This document shows, piece by piece, positions 27,855 through 36,588 of a stretch of 64,000 nucleotides of DNA (its first letter is position 1; each line of letters begins with the position of its first letter). The position numbers were made by a program, and so were the translations under genes. The stretch comes from Psychromonas ingrahamii 37. Its GTDB lineage: Bacteria; Pseudomonadota; Gammaproteobacteria; Enterobacterales; Psychromonadaceae. The DNA is taken from assembly GCF_000015285.1 (NCBI RefSeq), contig NC_008709.1, positions 3,100,001 to 3,164,000 on the forward strand, given 5' to 3'. The notes beneath the pieces were generated by a model. The model had not been told where the DNA came from. It was given only the letters and a program-made list of their open reading frames with translations, and searched no databases.

Positions 27855-28060
27855 TTGAAAACTGCGCTTTTATAATTCCCTTCTTTTTCCAGTTTCTCAA
27901 ATGACCGACCTAAAGTTGTCAGAAACACCAGAGGCTTCGGTTAAATTTGGAGAGTTCCATTCTTTTTGTCACCAACTGTGCGATAGCTTCCTCTCCGAGG
28001 CGAGCAAAATTAAAGTCTCTTACCAGCAAAATCATTGTGAATGTTCATGTGCTGCTTAAA
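27855..28060 (-). pseudogene. Decayed coding segment with a second inverted partial copy at 30.7 kb
   Basis: The minus strand holds protein-like but broken frames: NFARLGEEAIAQLVTKRMEL, then after a frame change TLGRSFEKLEKEGNYK. Its first part (about 27990-28075) recurs with opposite orientation at about 30660-30745 (AGCAGTACATGAACATTCA). The family is not recognised. Confidence 0.4.
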
Positions 28061-28068
28061 CTATTTCG

Positions 28069-28133
28069 CTGAGGCGCTTTCGCCCCCTTAGCGCCTCAGA
28101 AAGCTAAGGCGCTTTCGCCCCCTTAGCGACTTA
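28069..28133. repeat. Covarying GCCCCC-loop hairpins, copy A (double)
   Basis: CTGAGGCGC (28069-28077) pairs perfectly with GCGCCTCAG (28091-28099) around TTTCGCCCCCTTA. A second hairpin TAAGGCGC/GCGACTTA follows at 28105-28133 with the same loop. Confidence 0.75.
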
Positions 28134-28683
28134 TAAAACTAAAAATAAATGCCCCAATTCACTTAGCCATGACTATGTTCGATTTCGGGAAAAAGCGAAC
28201 GTCGGGATTCGGTGCTAAAAAAAACTTATGCAGCGAAGATCTGCTGTATAGGTTTGTGGTGAGTCCATTATACAATTTTTTTGTCTGGCTGCTCTTTCCA
28301 AATTTTCACAAAATTCCTGCCCAATAATCACCTAAATATAGCTTAATACAGTGCTATTTAGACCAGACCTGACCCTAAAATTCATTGTGAGTAAACAAAA
28401 ATAAGAGAATTTTCTTAGTCATTTTTCTGATCTAATTGGCAAAAGAAACACCCCAATTCATGTTCAACCAATAGCAGATATTAATGAATAAAAAATCGTC
28501 AGTTACCAAACAAAGCTAACAAAACTTTACATAATACTAAATGGAAAAATTCAGAAGTCGAAACTATAATCTCATAAATTGATAATATTGGTTGCGGAGC
28601 AAGTTCATTTCTAGACCTTCTCAGGCAATCAAACATAATAACTCGAACAAGAAAAATCACCAGACGCATTAGGATATTGGGAC

Positions 28684-28690
28684 GTTAGGC
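28684..28690 (+). other. attC-type core site upstream of the SLATT gene
   Basis: GTTAGGC, the consensus R' box of integron attC sites, lies 16 bp before the SLATT-like gene. A possible partner AGCTAAC is at 28514, but the span (177 bp) is long and the arms pair poorly, so a complete attC is doubtful. Confidence 0.35.
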
Positions 28691-28706
28691 GAAAAGGAAT
28701 AAATAA

Positions 28707-29219
28707 ATGAATAACAAAATAGATAATAAATACACACGCATTAATCTGCCACCAATAATAAAAAATAATCCGGTTTTATTCACGCAAAGCCTAGAGATCA
28801 ATAATCGGGTTGCATATCATATAATGCTAACACGTCGAAGGTCAGCTATTTATCATTGGCTTCACAGGATATTGGCATGGGGTGTGCCTATTTTATCTGC
28901 TTTTGTTACAGTCCTTTCAAGCGGGAATTTAGAAAGTGATTTCACTAAGGAAAGTGAAATCATTAATGTTGTATTTTACCTAAGTGCGGTAATGACAATA
29001 CTTACTAGTATATATTCAACCGTACAGCCTTACGAAAGGAGAATACGTGCTATAAAATACGCGAATAAACTCTGGCATTTTCATACCGAGTTCCCTTTAG
29101 GCATGGAAAAATTAGGGAAGAGTATTAGTGATGAAACCAATGTTATAAAAGCATGTACGAAGTATCTTTGTGAAAAAAATGACGAGTTAACAATAATAAT
29201 TAATGATTTCAATGGTTGA
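28707..29219 (+). CDS. SLATT-like two-helix membrane protein
   Basis: This 170-residue protein has two transmembrane helices (WGVPILSAFVTVLSS near 60 and INVVFYLSAVMTILTSIYS near 90) followed by a conserved-looking cytoplasmic helix with YERRIRAIKYANKLW. That layout fits the SLATT superfamily, proposed pore-forming effectors linked to nucleotide-signal defence systems. AAAGGAAT precedes the ATG. No adjacent sensor or synthase is visible. It starts 16 bp after an attC-type GTTAGGC, so it may be a gene cassette. Confidence 0.6.
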   Translation: MNNKIDNKYTRINLPPIIKNNPVLFTQSLEINNRVAYHIMLTRRRSAIYHWLHRILAWGVPILSAFVTVLSSGNLESDFTKESEIINVVFYLSAVMTILTSIYSTVQPYERRIRAIKYANKLWHFHTEFPLGMEKLGKSISDETNVIKACTKYLCEKNDELTIIINDFNG

Positions 29220-29300
29220 ATCTATTAGATATTATGTGCTGCCCTTAGGATCTGGCTTGCGTTTTGCTATTTTAGGAAAAAGACAAGACCTCGATTATGA

Positions 29301-30242
29301 TCATCTTGCCGATACCAAGGTGTCGCGTAGCGGCAATTGCAAGATATACGACAGAGGGTGAGTTTCTTTGTAGTCTATGAGATCACGTTTCTTCTCGACA
29401 TAGTTAATTGCAATCTTACCAATCTCCAAGCCAGCTGCGGAGATCGCAACAGGAGTTAATGCCTGTAGTGGCAAGCCGGACAGTAAAGCTAAAGTACTTA
29501 GACCAGTCGTTGCGAGCAGTGACTTAGAGCTCAATAAAGTGGATAAAGTACTCGTGACAAGTTTAAAACCGTGCTTCTTGCAGACCTGTTGGTATTCATC
29601 AATCTGTCGCAGCAAGTCGTCTCTGATGAAATCTACCGACTTATTGCTATAGTTCTTGTACAGGAAAAGGAGAAGATTTCGCAATTTTTTGTCTGAGTCA
29701 CTATCACTTTTTAGTTCTAGTATTTGCGGCCATTCCAATTTACTCGTATCGATTAAGTCTAGGTTGCTGAGAGTCAGTTGTACGACTTCATCATTACCGA
29801 GCCTTGCGAAAGACTGTTCTCTCGTGTCATCATCAAAGGTAGGAATGAGAAAGTGGCCCTTATCAACCATCCCGTTCCTCAGCACTAGCGACGTAACAAA
29901 TTTACTATCTGCCCACGCTTCTTGACTAGATTTTACAACATTTGCAAAGACATTCTCCAGGTAATCTTTAGAATATCGAACGCTCATTGGCGCCTCCCTC
30001 CAAACGTGCCTAATGGTAGCAGTTTGAACCTCACTTGAGCGATCCTCCTCAATATCTACTGCTGACGTTGCACTAAACAATTCAGATAGTTTGTAGTCTG
30101 CGAAGTGAACGGGCTCTCTAAGGATATTGGGAACGTCACCACTCGAATGTGTCGGTACTAACTTGTCGAAATAAAGCGCAGCTTTCTTGTGATCACCTGT
30201 TGAAATAGCGACTGTCGTAGCCTGAGAATTTGTATATATCAT
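29301..30242 (-). CDS. Hypothetical protein, 313 aa
   Basis: The N-terminal 200 residues are soluble and mixed alpha/beta (MIYTNSQATTVAIS...ALYFDKLVPTH). A hydrophobic patch at about 245-275 (LATTGLSTLALLSGLPLQAL) could be membrane-associated. The end IDYKETHPLSYILQLPL is soluble again. No family is recognised with confidence. It is preceded by one copy of the island's palindrome-bearing repeat (30300-30545) in the same orientation, as are two other island genes. Confidence 0.7.
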   Translation of the reverse strand: MIYTNSQATTVAISTGDHKKAALYFDKLVPTHSSGDVPNILREPVHFADYKLSELFSATSAVDIEEDRSSEVQTATIRHVWREAPMSVRYSKDYLENVFANVVKSSQEAWADSKFVTSLVLRNGMVDKGHFLIPTFDDDTREQSFARLGNDEVVQLTLSNLDLIDTSKLEWPQILELKSDSDSDKKLRNLLLFLYKNYSNKSVDFIRDDLLRQIDEYQQVCKKHGFKLVTSTLSTLLSSKSLLATTGLSTLALLSGLPLQALTPVAISAAGLEIGKIAINYVEKKRDLIDYKETHPLSYILQLPLRDTLVSAR

Positions 30243-30299
30243 TCATTCACTTCCTTTTATAGAGATACAATATACTGTTGACGCTCTAGTATCGTCCAG

Positions 30300-30545
30300 T
30301 GTTGACACGCTAGCAGCGTATTAGTGTATTAGTGTGCATTCTAACTAATACCTATTTAAAATTTTATTGATTATCAAAGATTAGACCTTAACAAGCATAA
30401 AAACAGCTAGATTGCATATATAATTGATCGTAAATTGACTTTCTATATTAGGGAAATGATGCATTTTTATTTATAAAGATCTCTATAAATGCAAACTGAA
30501 AAAAATTAATGTTTTATTTTCAATAAGCTAAACTATTAAGCATCT
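30300..30545 (-). repeat. Palindrome-bearing dispersed repeat, copy 1
   Basis: Reads on the minus strand toward the 313-residue gene. It contains an imperfect copy of the palindrome (ATTTATAGAGATCTTTATAA, 30469-30490), then GCTGTTTTTATGCTTGTT, GGTCTAATCTTTGATAA, AAAATTTTAAAT and GGTATTAGTTAGAATGC. The same order occurs at 44405-44630 and 49930-50148. The attC-type GTTAGGC end seen in those copies is replaced here by CGCTGCTAGCG. Confidence 0.7.
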
Positions 30546-30754
30546 GCATCAAGTGTTCATTTAATATGCAATAAAAATGGTCAAATTCCCTAAGTGTGAA
30601 TAGGATCGCGTCTTGCTTTTTAGTTGGCTACAAATTTGTAGGTTTGTAAGCCGTTATGGAGACGAAAGCACCTTAGCGAAATCGTTCAAGCAGTACATGA
30701 ACATTCAAATCGACTTTGCAGGCAAGGGACTTTGATTTTGCTTTTGGAAGAAAA

Positions 30755-30829
30755 CGATCGTAAATGGGGTAGTATAAACAGATTAATAGAGCAAAAACTC
30801 TAAGGCGCTATGTGCCCCCAAGCGCCTTA
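30755..30829. repeat. Covarying GCCCCC-loop hairpin, copy B, with left module
   Basis: The left module AAATGGGGTAGTATAAACAG and an AGAGCAAAAACTCT mini-hairpin lead to TAAGGCGCT (30801-30809), which pairs perfectly with AGCGCCTTA (30821-30829) around ATGTGCCCCCA. Confidence 0.75.
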
Positions 30830-31059
30830 CAAATTAAAAAATAGTGACCAAATTTATTTATCAATATTTAGCTTACCTCCGGGATGAAGCGATCGTGAAT
30901 ATTTTGAGATTGGTCAAACTGCTTTCGGCGCACTAACTACTCTCAATTATGCTGTAGGAATAATTAAACTTACAGTGTGTAAATAACACACACCTTGTAT
31001 TTTACACTGTGGTGATTTGTGCTAATCTAAGCGTACACAAATCAACCAAAGGTGTTTAC

Positions 31060-31461
31060 ATGACTATTCGATCCTTAGACGACATGCACTCGTTAGAATT
31101 CATCCCTCACCCTTCATTCAAATCATTATTCCAAGAGGCAGATGCACAAAAAATTTGGGCTCTTCTTAAAGAGAGAGATAACGTAATTAGGGCTGAAACC
31201 GCCGTTTATCTCAACAAAGCTCCTGTTGAAGCTCTCACCCCCGAACTGCTTCGTTTAGACACTTTTTCAAAAGGTTGCAACAAGCAACGTACAGATCGAT
31301 TAAAGCAACTCATAGGATCTTATGTTAGATATATTATGGAAGCACGTGGCTACGATATTGATGAAGAACGACGCCATAGGCTGAAAGCTGGTACAGAGAG
31401 TCAACCTAGCTTATTTAAAACATCAGCAGTATACGTAAAAAGGATTGAAAATAATGATTAA
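31060..31461 (+). CDS. Hypothetical protein, 133 aa (first of a coupled pair)
   Basis: I choose the ATG at 31060 (MTIRSLDDMHSLEF), which follows AAAGGTG; an upstream extension has no support. The protein is helical and basic in its C-terminal half (KGCNKQRTDRLKQLIGSYVRYIMEARGYDIDEERRH read in parts), perhaps DNA-binding. It overlaps the next gene by 8 bp (ATGATTAA). Size, coupling and island location are compatible with a toxin-antitoxin type pair, but no family match is claimed. Confidence 0.65.
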   Translation: MTIRSLDDMHSLEFIPHPSFKSLFQEADAQKIWALLKERDNVIRAETAVYLNKAPVEALTPELLRLDTFSKGCNKQRTDRLKQLIGSYVRYIMEARGYDIDEERRHRLKAGTESQPSLFKTSAVYVKRIENND

Positions 31462-31771
31462 CAATTACAAATGGACACCAGAAAGACTTAAATGCATGGG
31501 AGCTGATTTTTTATCTTCCGTAATTGTGAACATGGGATCGCCCATTTTAAAACCCAACGTTCGCTTCGGTGAATGCGGAACAGGTAAGTCTCCGAATTAT
31601 GAGGTTAGTAAAAATTTAGGTGATTTATGGGGTGGAGTTAAAACAGAAATTTTTCATAGTAGAGGTCATAAGCCTTATACAAACCAAAAAGAGTATTTAG
31701 GTGAGCATTTATCTAAATCGTTCAGCTTGGATGATATGAACATTTTACTAAAAAGTACTACCTCTGCATAA
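31454..31771 (+). CDS. Hypothetical protein, 105 aa (second of a coupled pair)
   Basis: It starts at the ATG inside the end of the previous gene, with AGGA 10 bases upstream. The sequence MINNYKWTPERLKCMGADFL ... GGVKTEIFHSRGHKPYTNQ shows no known motif. It is basic, soluble and His-containing. Function unknown; considered together with its overlapping partner. Confidence 0.6.
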   Translation: MINNYKWTPERLKCMGADFLSSVIVNMGSPILKPNVRFGECGTGKSPNYEVSKNLGDLWGGVKTEIFHSRGHKPYTNQKEYLGEHLSKSFSLDDMNILLKSTTSA

Positions 31772-31844
31772 ATTAATAGCTAATTAGAGAAAAAACGTGG
31801 TGAAAGATTCACTAGCAATGAAGTTACCGAAACGCTCGATATTG

Positions 31845-31962
31845 GGAGAAAGCGAGCATAAATGGGATCATCTCAACAGATAATTGAGCAAAATTTCTAA
31901 CTCACTTTGTGCCCCTTTGCGACTCAGAAAGCTAAGGCGCAAACGCCCCCATTGCGGCTTAG
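31845..31962. repeat. Covarying GCCCCC-loop hairpins, copy C (double)
   Basis: The left module GGGAGAAAGCGAGCATAAAT is followed by a decayed first hairpin and then CTAAGGCGCAA (31932-31942) pairing with TTGCGGCTTAG (31952-31962) with one mismatch. The loop is ACGCCCCCA. Confidence 0.7.
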
Positions 31963-32011
31963 AGTAGATGCTAATTATTAAAAAACTGCAAAATGAAAAA
32001 CTTGACCCCCA

Positions 32012-32474
32012 GCCCATTCGGTTGTCGCTACCTATTACTTAAAGGGCTTGGATGAGCAGATGGCAGGTGACAGCCATTATTTTTATCGCAGGTAAATGGA
32101 TGACGTCATTATATTAGCCAAAACTCGCTGGCACTTACGCAAGGCCTTGAGAATAGTCAATCAGCACTTTAATGAATTAAAAATCGCGCAAGCGCCGGAT
32201 AAAGACATTTATTGGTAAAATCAGTCGGGGGTTATTCCAGGCATCCTGCCTTTCACCCTGCGGGCCAGCTAAAGCTGTTCAAAATGACTCCCGGCAATTT
32301 TGTGAATTTCTCGGTTATCATTTTGATGGCAAACAATTAACCGTCGCAGCAAAGACGGTAGAAAAACACGTTGTGCATTACCGGCAGCTTTATGAGCAAC
32401 TAAGAAAGAAAAAAGCCACCTCAGATGAGATGGCTTTAGCCTTAGGTCAGTATGTAAAACGTTGGCAGCGATAA
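32012..32474 (+). pseudogene. Reverse transcriptase pseudogene
   Basis: The frame reads GLDEQMAGDSHYFYRR, then a TAA stop at 32093-32095 exactly where the Tyr of the YMDD catalytic box should be, then MDDVIILAKTRWHLRKA and ELKIAQAPDK. After a +1 shift comes TFIGKI and later FLGYHFDGKQLTV, to AALGQYVKRWQR-like residues. It is a bacterial RNA-directed DNA polymerase C-terminal half. A REP-type repeat (32231-32293) interrupts it between GKI and EFLGYHF. Clearly inactive. Confidence 0.75.
32231..32293 (-). repeat. REP-like repeat inserted in the RT pseudogene
   Basis: On the minus strand TTTTGAACAGCTTTAGCTGG then AGGGTGAAAGGCAGGATGCC and GGAATAAC match the units at 13290-13432. Protein homology is lost exactly across this segment. 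Confidence 0.7.
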
Positions 32475-32568
32475 GTCAAGGCTGGCATTGCAGCATGGGT
32501 TACCCCACAAAAACATGGGACGTACCATCCTGCATGGTCAAATTGCGGGTTGATGTTAATACCTAAAA

Positions 32569-33792
32569 TCAGGGTAACCGGCTATTTATTTCATCTCTTA
32601 ATGTACTTTCACATACGTCATATTCCACCGAATCCATACTAAAGCGTTCAATACGAATGCCGGCGGGGGAGGAACGTACAACACCGCGGTTACCGCCTGA
32701 GTCGTAAATTATCTCAAACCTAGTGTCAGCATCCAAATCAACAATCATTACATAATCCGTAAAATTGCGAGAGTTGAAATTTGGGGATACGTTAATTAAA
32801 TCCGCCACACTCCAAAACGGGCATGTCGCCGGAGCAACTGGTATTAAACAGGCATCACCAATGGTAGAGACACTTATCGCCCCCGTAGCGTATAAATTCC
32901 CACATACGACATCGCTCGTGGCGCCATTTACCGCGCCATTCACATACGTTTCGCCCCTAAACTTAGACCCGGCCCCAAGATTGAGCGCACCGCCCAATAT
33001 CCAGGTAACATTCGCACCATTTCCCAGCAATATTTCTGCCCCGGCGCCCAGGGTTATCGCCCCACTGGTAATGACCGTCACGTTCCCTTCTATGGTCAGT
33101 GTGGTATTAGCCTGCAGGTTGATCGCACTGTAATATTCCGTCGTCTCCCCGCCCTCAACGCCAATAGTGAGACCCGACAGGCCCGTATATGTTTCGACCT
33201 TGTTGACATCAACTGGATTAGCATGGAACTTATTGGTAATGGCCATCATCGCAGCTGTCATCTCAGCGGGACCTTTGATAAATCCTTGATCGATGTAATC
33301 ATTCCCCGTAGCGTTATCCGTAGAACCCGCACCATAGGTGACTACCGTGTCATTGGTAGAGTACGCCGTCGCATTGGCGCCCAACGTGATGGCAGCGCCA
33401 GCTATGATATCGCCGACATTAGCAACAGCGCCAACTACCACGGCAGCACCTGCATTGACGTCCCCAGCGGTGGCATTCGCCCCAATGCCCGCGGCTGCGC
33501 CAGCTTTGATTTGGTTAACTTTTGACCCAGCACCGGTGGTAACCGCAGCGCCAGCATAAATATCATTTACAGTAGTATTGGCACCGATAACAACGGCCGC
33601 TTGTGCAGCGAGATGACCGCCAACATTGGGAGCAGTCGACAATTCGGGTTGGGCGGCTATATTCACCGCAGCTTTCGATATTGCAGAATACGAGCGCAAT
33701 TGAGCATCAGTAATTGTGCCACCTGCATTTGCTAAACCAGCAACGGACAAAGCCAAAGCGGTTAAGCAGGTTTTTAATAATATATTTTTCAT
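32569..33792 (-). CDS. Exported ice-binding-like protein (DUF3494 type) with 17-residue repeats
   Basis: 407 residues with a Sec signal peptide (MKNILLKTCLTALALSVAGL, cleavage after ANA). Residues about 62-145 are five 17-residue repeats of the form AAVVIGANTTVNDIYAG. The rest resembles the DUF3494 ice-binding fold, with NLQANTTLTIEG, GAITLGAGAEILLGNGANV and GGALNLGAGSKFRGE. These form beta-helices that bind ice or surfaces. Two Cys near the end may form a disulphide. The gene is noticeably GC-richer than its AT-rich surroundings. Ice binding itself is inferred. Confidence 0.75.
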   Translation of the reverse strand: MKNILLKTCLTALALSVAGLANAGGTITDAQLRSYSAISKAAVNIAAQPELSTAPNVGGHLAAQAAVVIGANTTVNDIYAGAAVTTGAGSKVNQIKAGAAAGIGANATAGDVNAGAAVVVGAVANVGDIIAGAAITLGANATAYSTNDTVVTYGAGSTDNATGNDYIDQGFIKGPAEMTAAMMAITNKFHANPVDVNKVETYTGLSGLTIGVEGGETTEYYSAINLQANTTLTIEGNVTVITSGAITLGAGAEILLGNGANVTWILGGALNLGAGSKFRGETYVNGAVNGATSDVVCGNLYATGAISVSTIGDACLIPVAPATCPFWSVADLINVSPNFNSRNFTDYVMIVDLDADTRFEIIYDSGGNRGVVRSSPAGIRIERFSMDSVEYDVCESTLRDEINSRLP

Positions 33793-34510
33793 TATTTACT
33801 TCCATTTAATATAATGTGAGATACCCCATCATGAGGTGACTGTATTTGTGAGGTAAGGACCTCCAATTAATCAACACTCATTACGTGAAGTGACTGATAA
33901 TATGATTTTCTGAAGAGGCGACTTGTTATATCCTCATACTATATTTCATACCACATTGCTTAACATACTTTATACCAATAATAAATACCAGATTTAAAAA
34001 ATGTATCAGTTGATTTTTCACATTTAATATGGGTGAATAAATAAAATAACTGGACACATACAATGGGATAAAAACCGGTAAATACCGAGCTGTAGGCGGA
34101 TTTTACCCTTTAAAACCCGTCAAAATGTGTAAAAAACCTGACATGTCTTATTTTGGCTAAAAGTAGATGTAATAAGCAGGTCAAATATGTGCGCCATCTC
34201 CGTGCTCAGTCATTACTTGATTGGCCGTGGTTTAAATAATGCAGATAAAGGGAAGCGTTTGATGGCATGTCAGCAATGATGTTGACCGCCTGGTATTCGC
34301 GAGCTTGAAGCAGACCTTAGGAATAATAAGTTGCTAGCCCCCGCGAAGCGCACTAGAGACATTATAATCAACTGACTAGCATTAAATTCGAATTAAGTTT
34401 TGTATCGATAACACCTTGCTCACCGGAGAATGTGCAGCGCAGCGAGTGGTCTATATTTGGTGAGGCTTCTACCATTCATTCTCTAGGGCATTGATATAAA
34501 ATAGGTATTA
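33793..34510. other. Gene-free stretch upstream of the ice-binding-like gene
   Basis: No convincing gene. It holds the leader and promoter region of the ice-binding-like gene (first ~150 bp) and unassigned DNA with short broken frames around 34080-34440. Confidence 0.4.
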
Positions 34511-34521
34511 TTAGAATGATT

Positions 34522-34737
34522 CTATGCTAAAGCGTTATAGACAGTAGTACGGGAACAATCCAACGTATTAGCTATTTGCATCTTATTGATGCCCTGTGAT
34601 GATAAATTTTTAATTTTTTCGTGTAAATCTTGATTCACCGGCCTGCCATTGTACTTGCCTTTTTGTTTTGCCAATACAATACAATACCTTCACGTTGACG
34701 TTGACGTTCCAACATCATTGAACGCTCAGAAAAAAGG
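34522..34737 (-). pseudogene. Serine resolvase C-terminal remnant
   Basis: The minus strand reads FSERSMMLERQRQREGIV, then after a frame change AKQKGKYNGRPVNQDLHEKI and NKMQIANTLDCSRTTVYNAL before the stop. That is the linker and helix-turn-helix of a Tn3-type resolvase/invertase. A small CAACGT duplication and an indel break the frame. The catalytic part is absent here. Confidence 0.75.
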
Positions 34738-34904
34738 CTGGACACCCATACCTTATATTCTTTTCAAGAATGAGATTAAAATAATTATCATACTCTAATC
34801 AATTAAAAATTAATATTGCAGCGCATACCCGCAACAAAAAACGGATATATAAGTTAATATCAGTTGTTCAAATTGATATAAAAGAATAAAAGAATAAAAG
34901 GCTA

Positions 34905-34966
34905 AGGCGCTTTGTGCCCCAAACCGAGCTAGAAAGTTAAGTCGCAAACGCCCCCATTGCGACTTA
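34905..34966. repeat. Covarying GCCCCC-loop hairpins, copy D (double)
   Basis: A decayed first unit (AAGGCGCTTTGTGCCCC) is followed by TAAGTCGCAA (34938-34947), pairing perfectly over 10 bp with TTGCGACTTA (34957-34966) around ACGCCCCCA. Confidence 0.75.
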
Positions 34967-35072
34967 CAAAGCTAAAAATCTGTGTTCACTATTATGCTCA
35001 CTTCCGGGAATATCCGGGCGTCATCTTGTTTGAGTATAAATAATATAAAATTCATTTGATGTACTTAAATAT

Positions 35073-35198
35073 GGCGCTGTTGTAGTTAACTGTTGTCAGC
35101 TTTATTGTATTCACCTAACTCATTATAAATTTTGTTTTTTATAATGCGTTGTAATTTAAAGAAATATAACTGTGACAACAGTTAACTACAACAGCGCC
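35073..35198. mobile_element. 126-bp MITE with terminal inverted repeats and 8-bp target duplication
   Basis: The ends GGCGCTGTTGTAGTTAACTG (left) and its inverted copy (right, ending CAACAGCGCC) pair over about 26 bp. The element is bracketed by a perfect direct repeat TTAAATAT at 35065-35072 and 35199-35206. This is the signature of recent transposition by an IS that makes 8-bp duplications. No transposase is inside. Confidence 0.88.
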
Positions 35199-35331
35199 TT
35201 AAATATTCATCCAACCTATTACAGTTAAATGGGTTTTACCCCAAAAGTGTTACAGCAAAAGCATCCTGCTTGGCGTTTTCCTTACCAAAAAAATGGAAAA
35301 GCACCAAGCAATGCCTCTGTATACATGCAAG

Positions 35332-36396
35332 CTATATCTGTTTACTAGCACTAATTTTTGGACTCGCATCCATCAGTATAATATCAGGATAATTTTCACC
35401 TTGTTTCTTACCGTTTTCAATGAAATGAAGCAACTGACGGTATGAGCTTTTCGAATCACCAGAGTCAATAACGACATATATACCTTTGTCTATTTTTTCA
35501 CTCATTAGGTACTGCTGAAGCTGCTTTGTGTAGCCTTCAAGTGCCTTTGAGCTGTTAGATCGTTTAAGCTCGACGCAGACTTTCGAATTGCTGCCTTGAG
35601 AGAACTTAAAATCAACCGTTCCGCTACCAACGCATGTCTCTGCTGACATATCAACGCCAAATAGTTCACTGACTCGACCAAGAACAGCAGCGAATACTTT
35701 TTGAAAGTGCTTCTCTGGCTCTTTGTTCAAACTCTTCCAAAGTCCTTTTTCTTCAACCTGATGCTTGAAAGATTCAATCTCAACCAAGAGCCAACTGTAT
35801 AGCTCATCTTCGTCCATTTTTAGCTGAAAGTATGAATTTTTACGACCCATAAGAAAGCCAAAGTTATCGTCAATAAGATTCAAATGACTTTGGATACCGA
35901 TAAAATTCTTAGCTTCGATTCTTCTTGCGATCTGCTCTCCAACTTCAAATAGATGGTCAAATAACAACCACGAGCTAAAAACCCCATGGTCAGTTTCACC
36001 ACTAAACTCATAGTCTGGGATTCCTATCTCTTCAACAGACCCCTCTTCACCGTAGACTTTGAAAGGATTTAATATCCTATCACTCGCATATGATTTCCTA
36101 TCTTGGGTGAAGTGATATCTGAGCTTCTTCGCTAGAAACACATAGAAACTAGGTATATCTTTCTCTTCTACTTGGAAATTACCATATGGTAACGACTTGA
36201 GGTTGTAATTATGGTATCTGTCATTGCTAGTGGCTCTATCGTATTCAAGAAAAACAGCCTTAGCTTGAGAAGATTGAGGATGTGTCAAAGGGGAGGTGTA
36301 CTTGAAGATATGGTTTCGCTCATCAATGATAGATGACTCGATATACATTTTGAGTTTTTCAAGTTCTCCAGTCATACCTAAACTATTCCATATCAT
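35332..36396 (-). CDS. PD-(D/E)XK nuclease-like protein (354 aa)
   Basis: The C-terminal third shows a restriction-endonuclease-type core: GTVDFKFSQ, then VCVELKRS (Asp ... Glu-X-Lys), then YTKQLQQYLMSEKIDKGIYVVID. The first ~200 residues are an unassigned mixed domain. The gene is divergent from the OLD-nuclease gene across about 190 bp of AT-rich DNA, a shared control region, so it may belong to the same defence locus. It could alternatively be a stand-alone restriction-like protein. Confidence 0.65.
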   Translation of the reverse strand: MIWNSLGMTGELEKLKMYIESSIIDERNHIFKYTSPLTHPQSSQAKAVFLEYDRATSNDRYHNYNLKSLPYGNFQVEEKDIPSFYVFLAKKLRYHFTQDRKSYASDRILNPFKVYGEEGSVEEIGIPDYEFSGETDHGVFSSWLLFDHLFEVGEQIARRIEAKNFIGIQSHLNLIDDNFGFLMGRKNSYFQLKMDEDELYSWLLVEIESFKHQVEEKGLWKSLNKEPEKHFQKVFAAVLGRVSELFGVDMSAETCVGSGTVDFKFSQGSNSKVCVELKRSNSSKALEGYTKQLQQYLMSEKIDKGIYVVIDSGDSKSSYRQLLHFIENGKKQGENYPDIILMDASPKISASKQI

Positions 36397-36588
36397 TTAA
36401 TTATTTCTTGATTATACATATTATTTTCAATAAGTTAACAATCTAAAAATAAAAAAATCAGTTTAAATTATTTAAATATTGACAATATTTTAATAATTTA
36501 GTTCTTTTTATGGTCACCCATGTTCATATGGGATAATCTGTAATATTTTGTGATCTTCTTATATATGCATATTAAGGGAAACGTAGCG

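Noticed and set aside
36550..36588. Upstream start for the OLD nuclease
   Set aside because: The 13 extra codons precede the conserved beginning, and the AAGGGA site is correctly spaced only for 36589.
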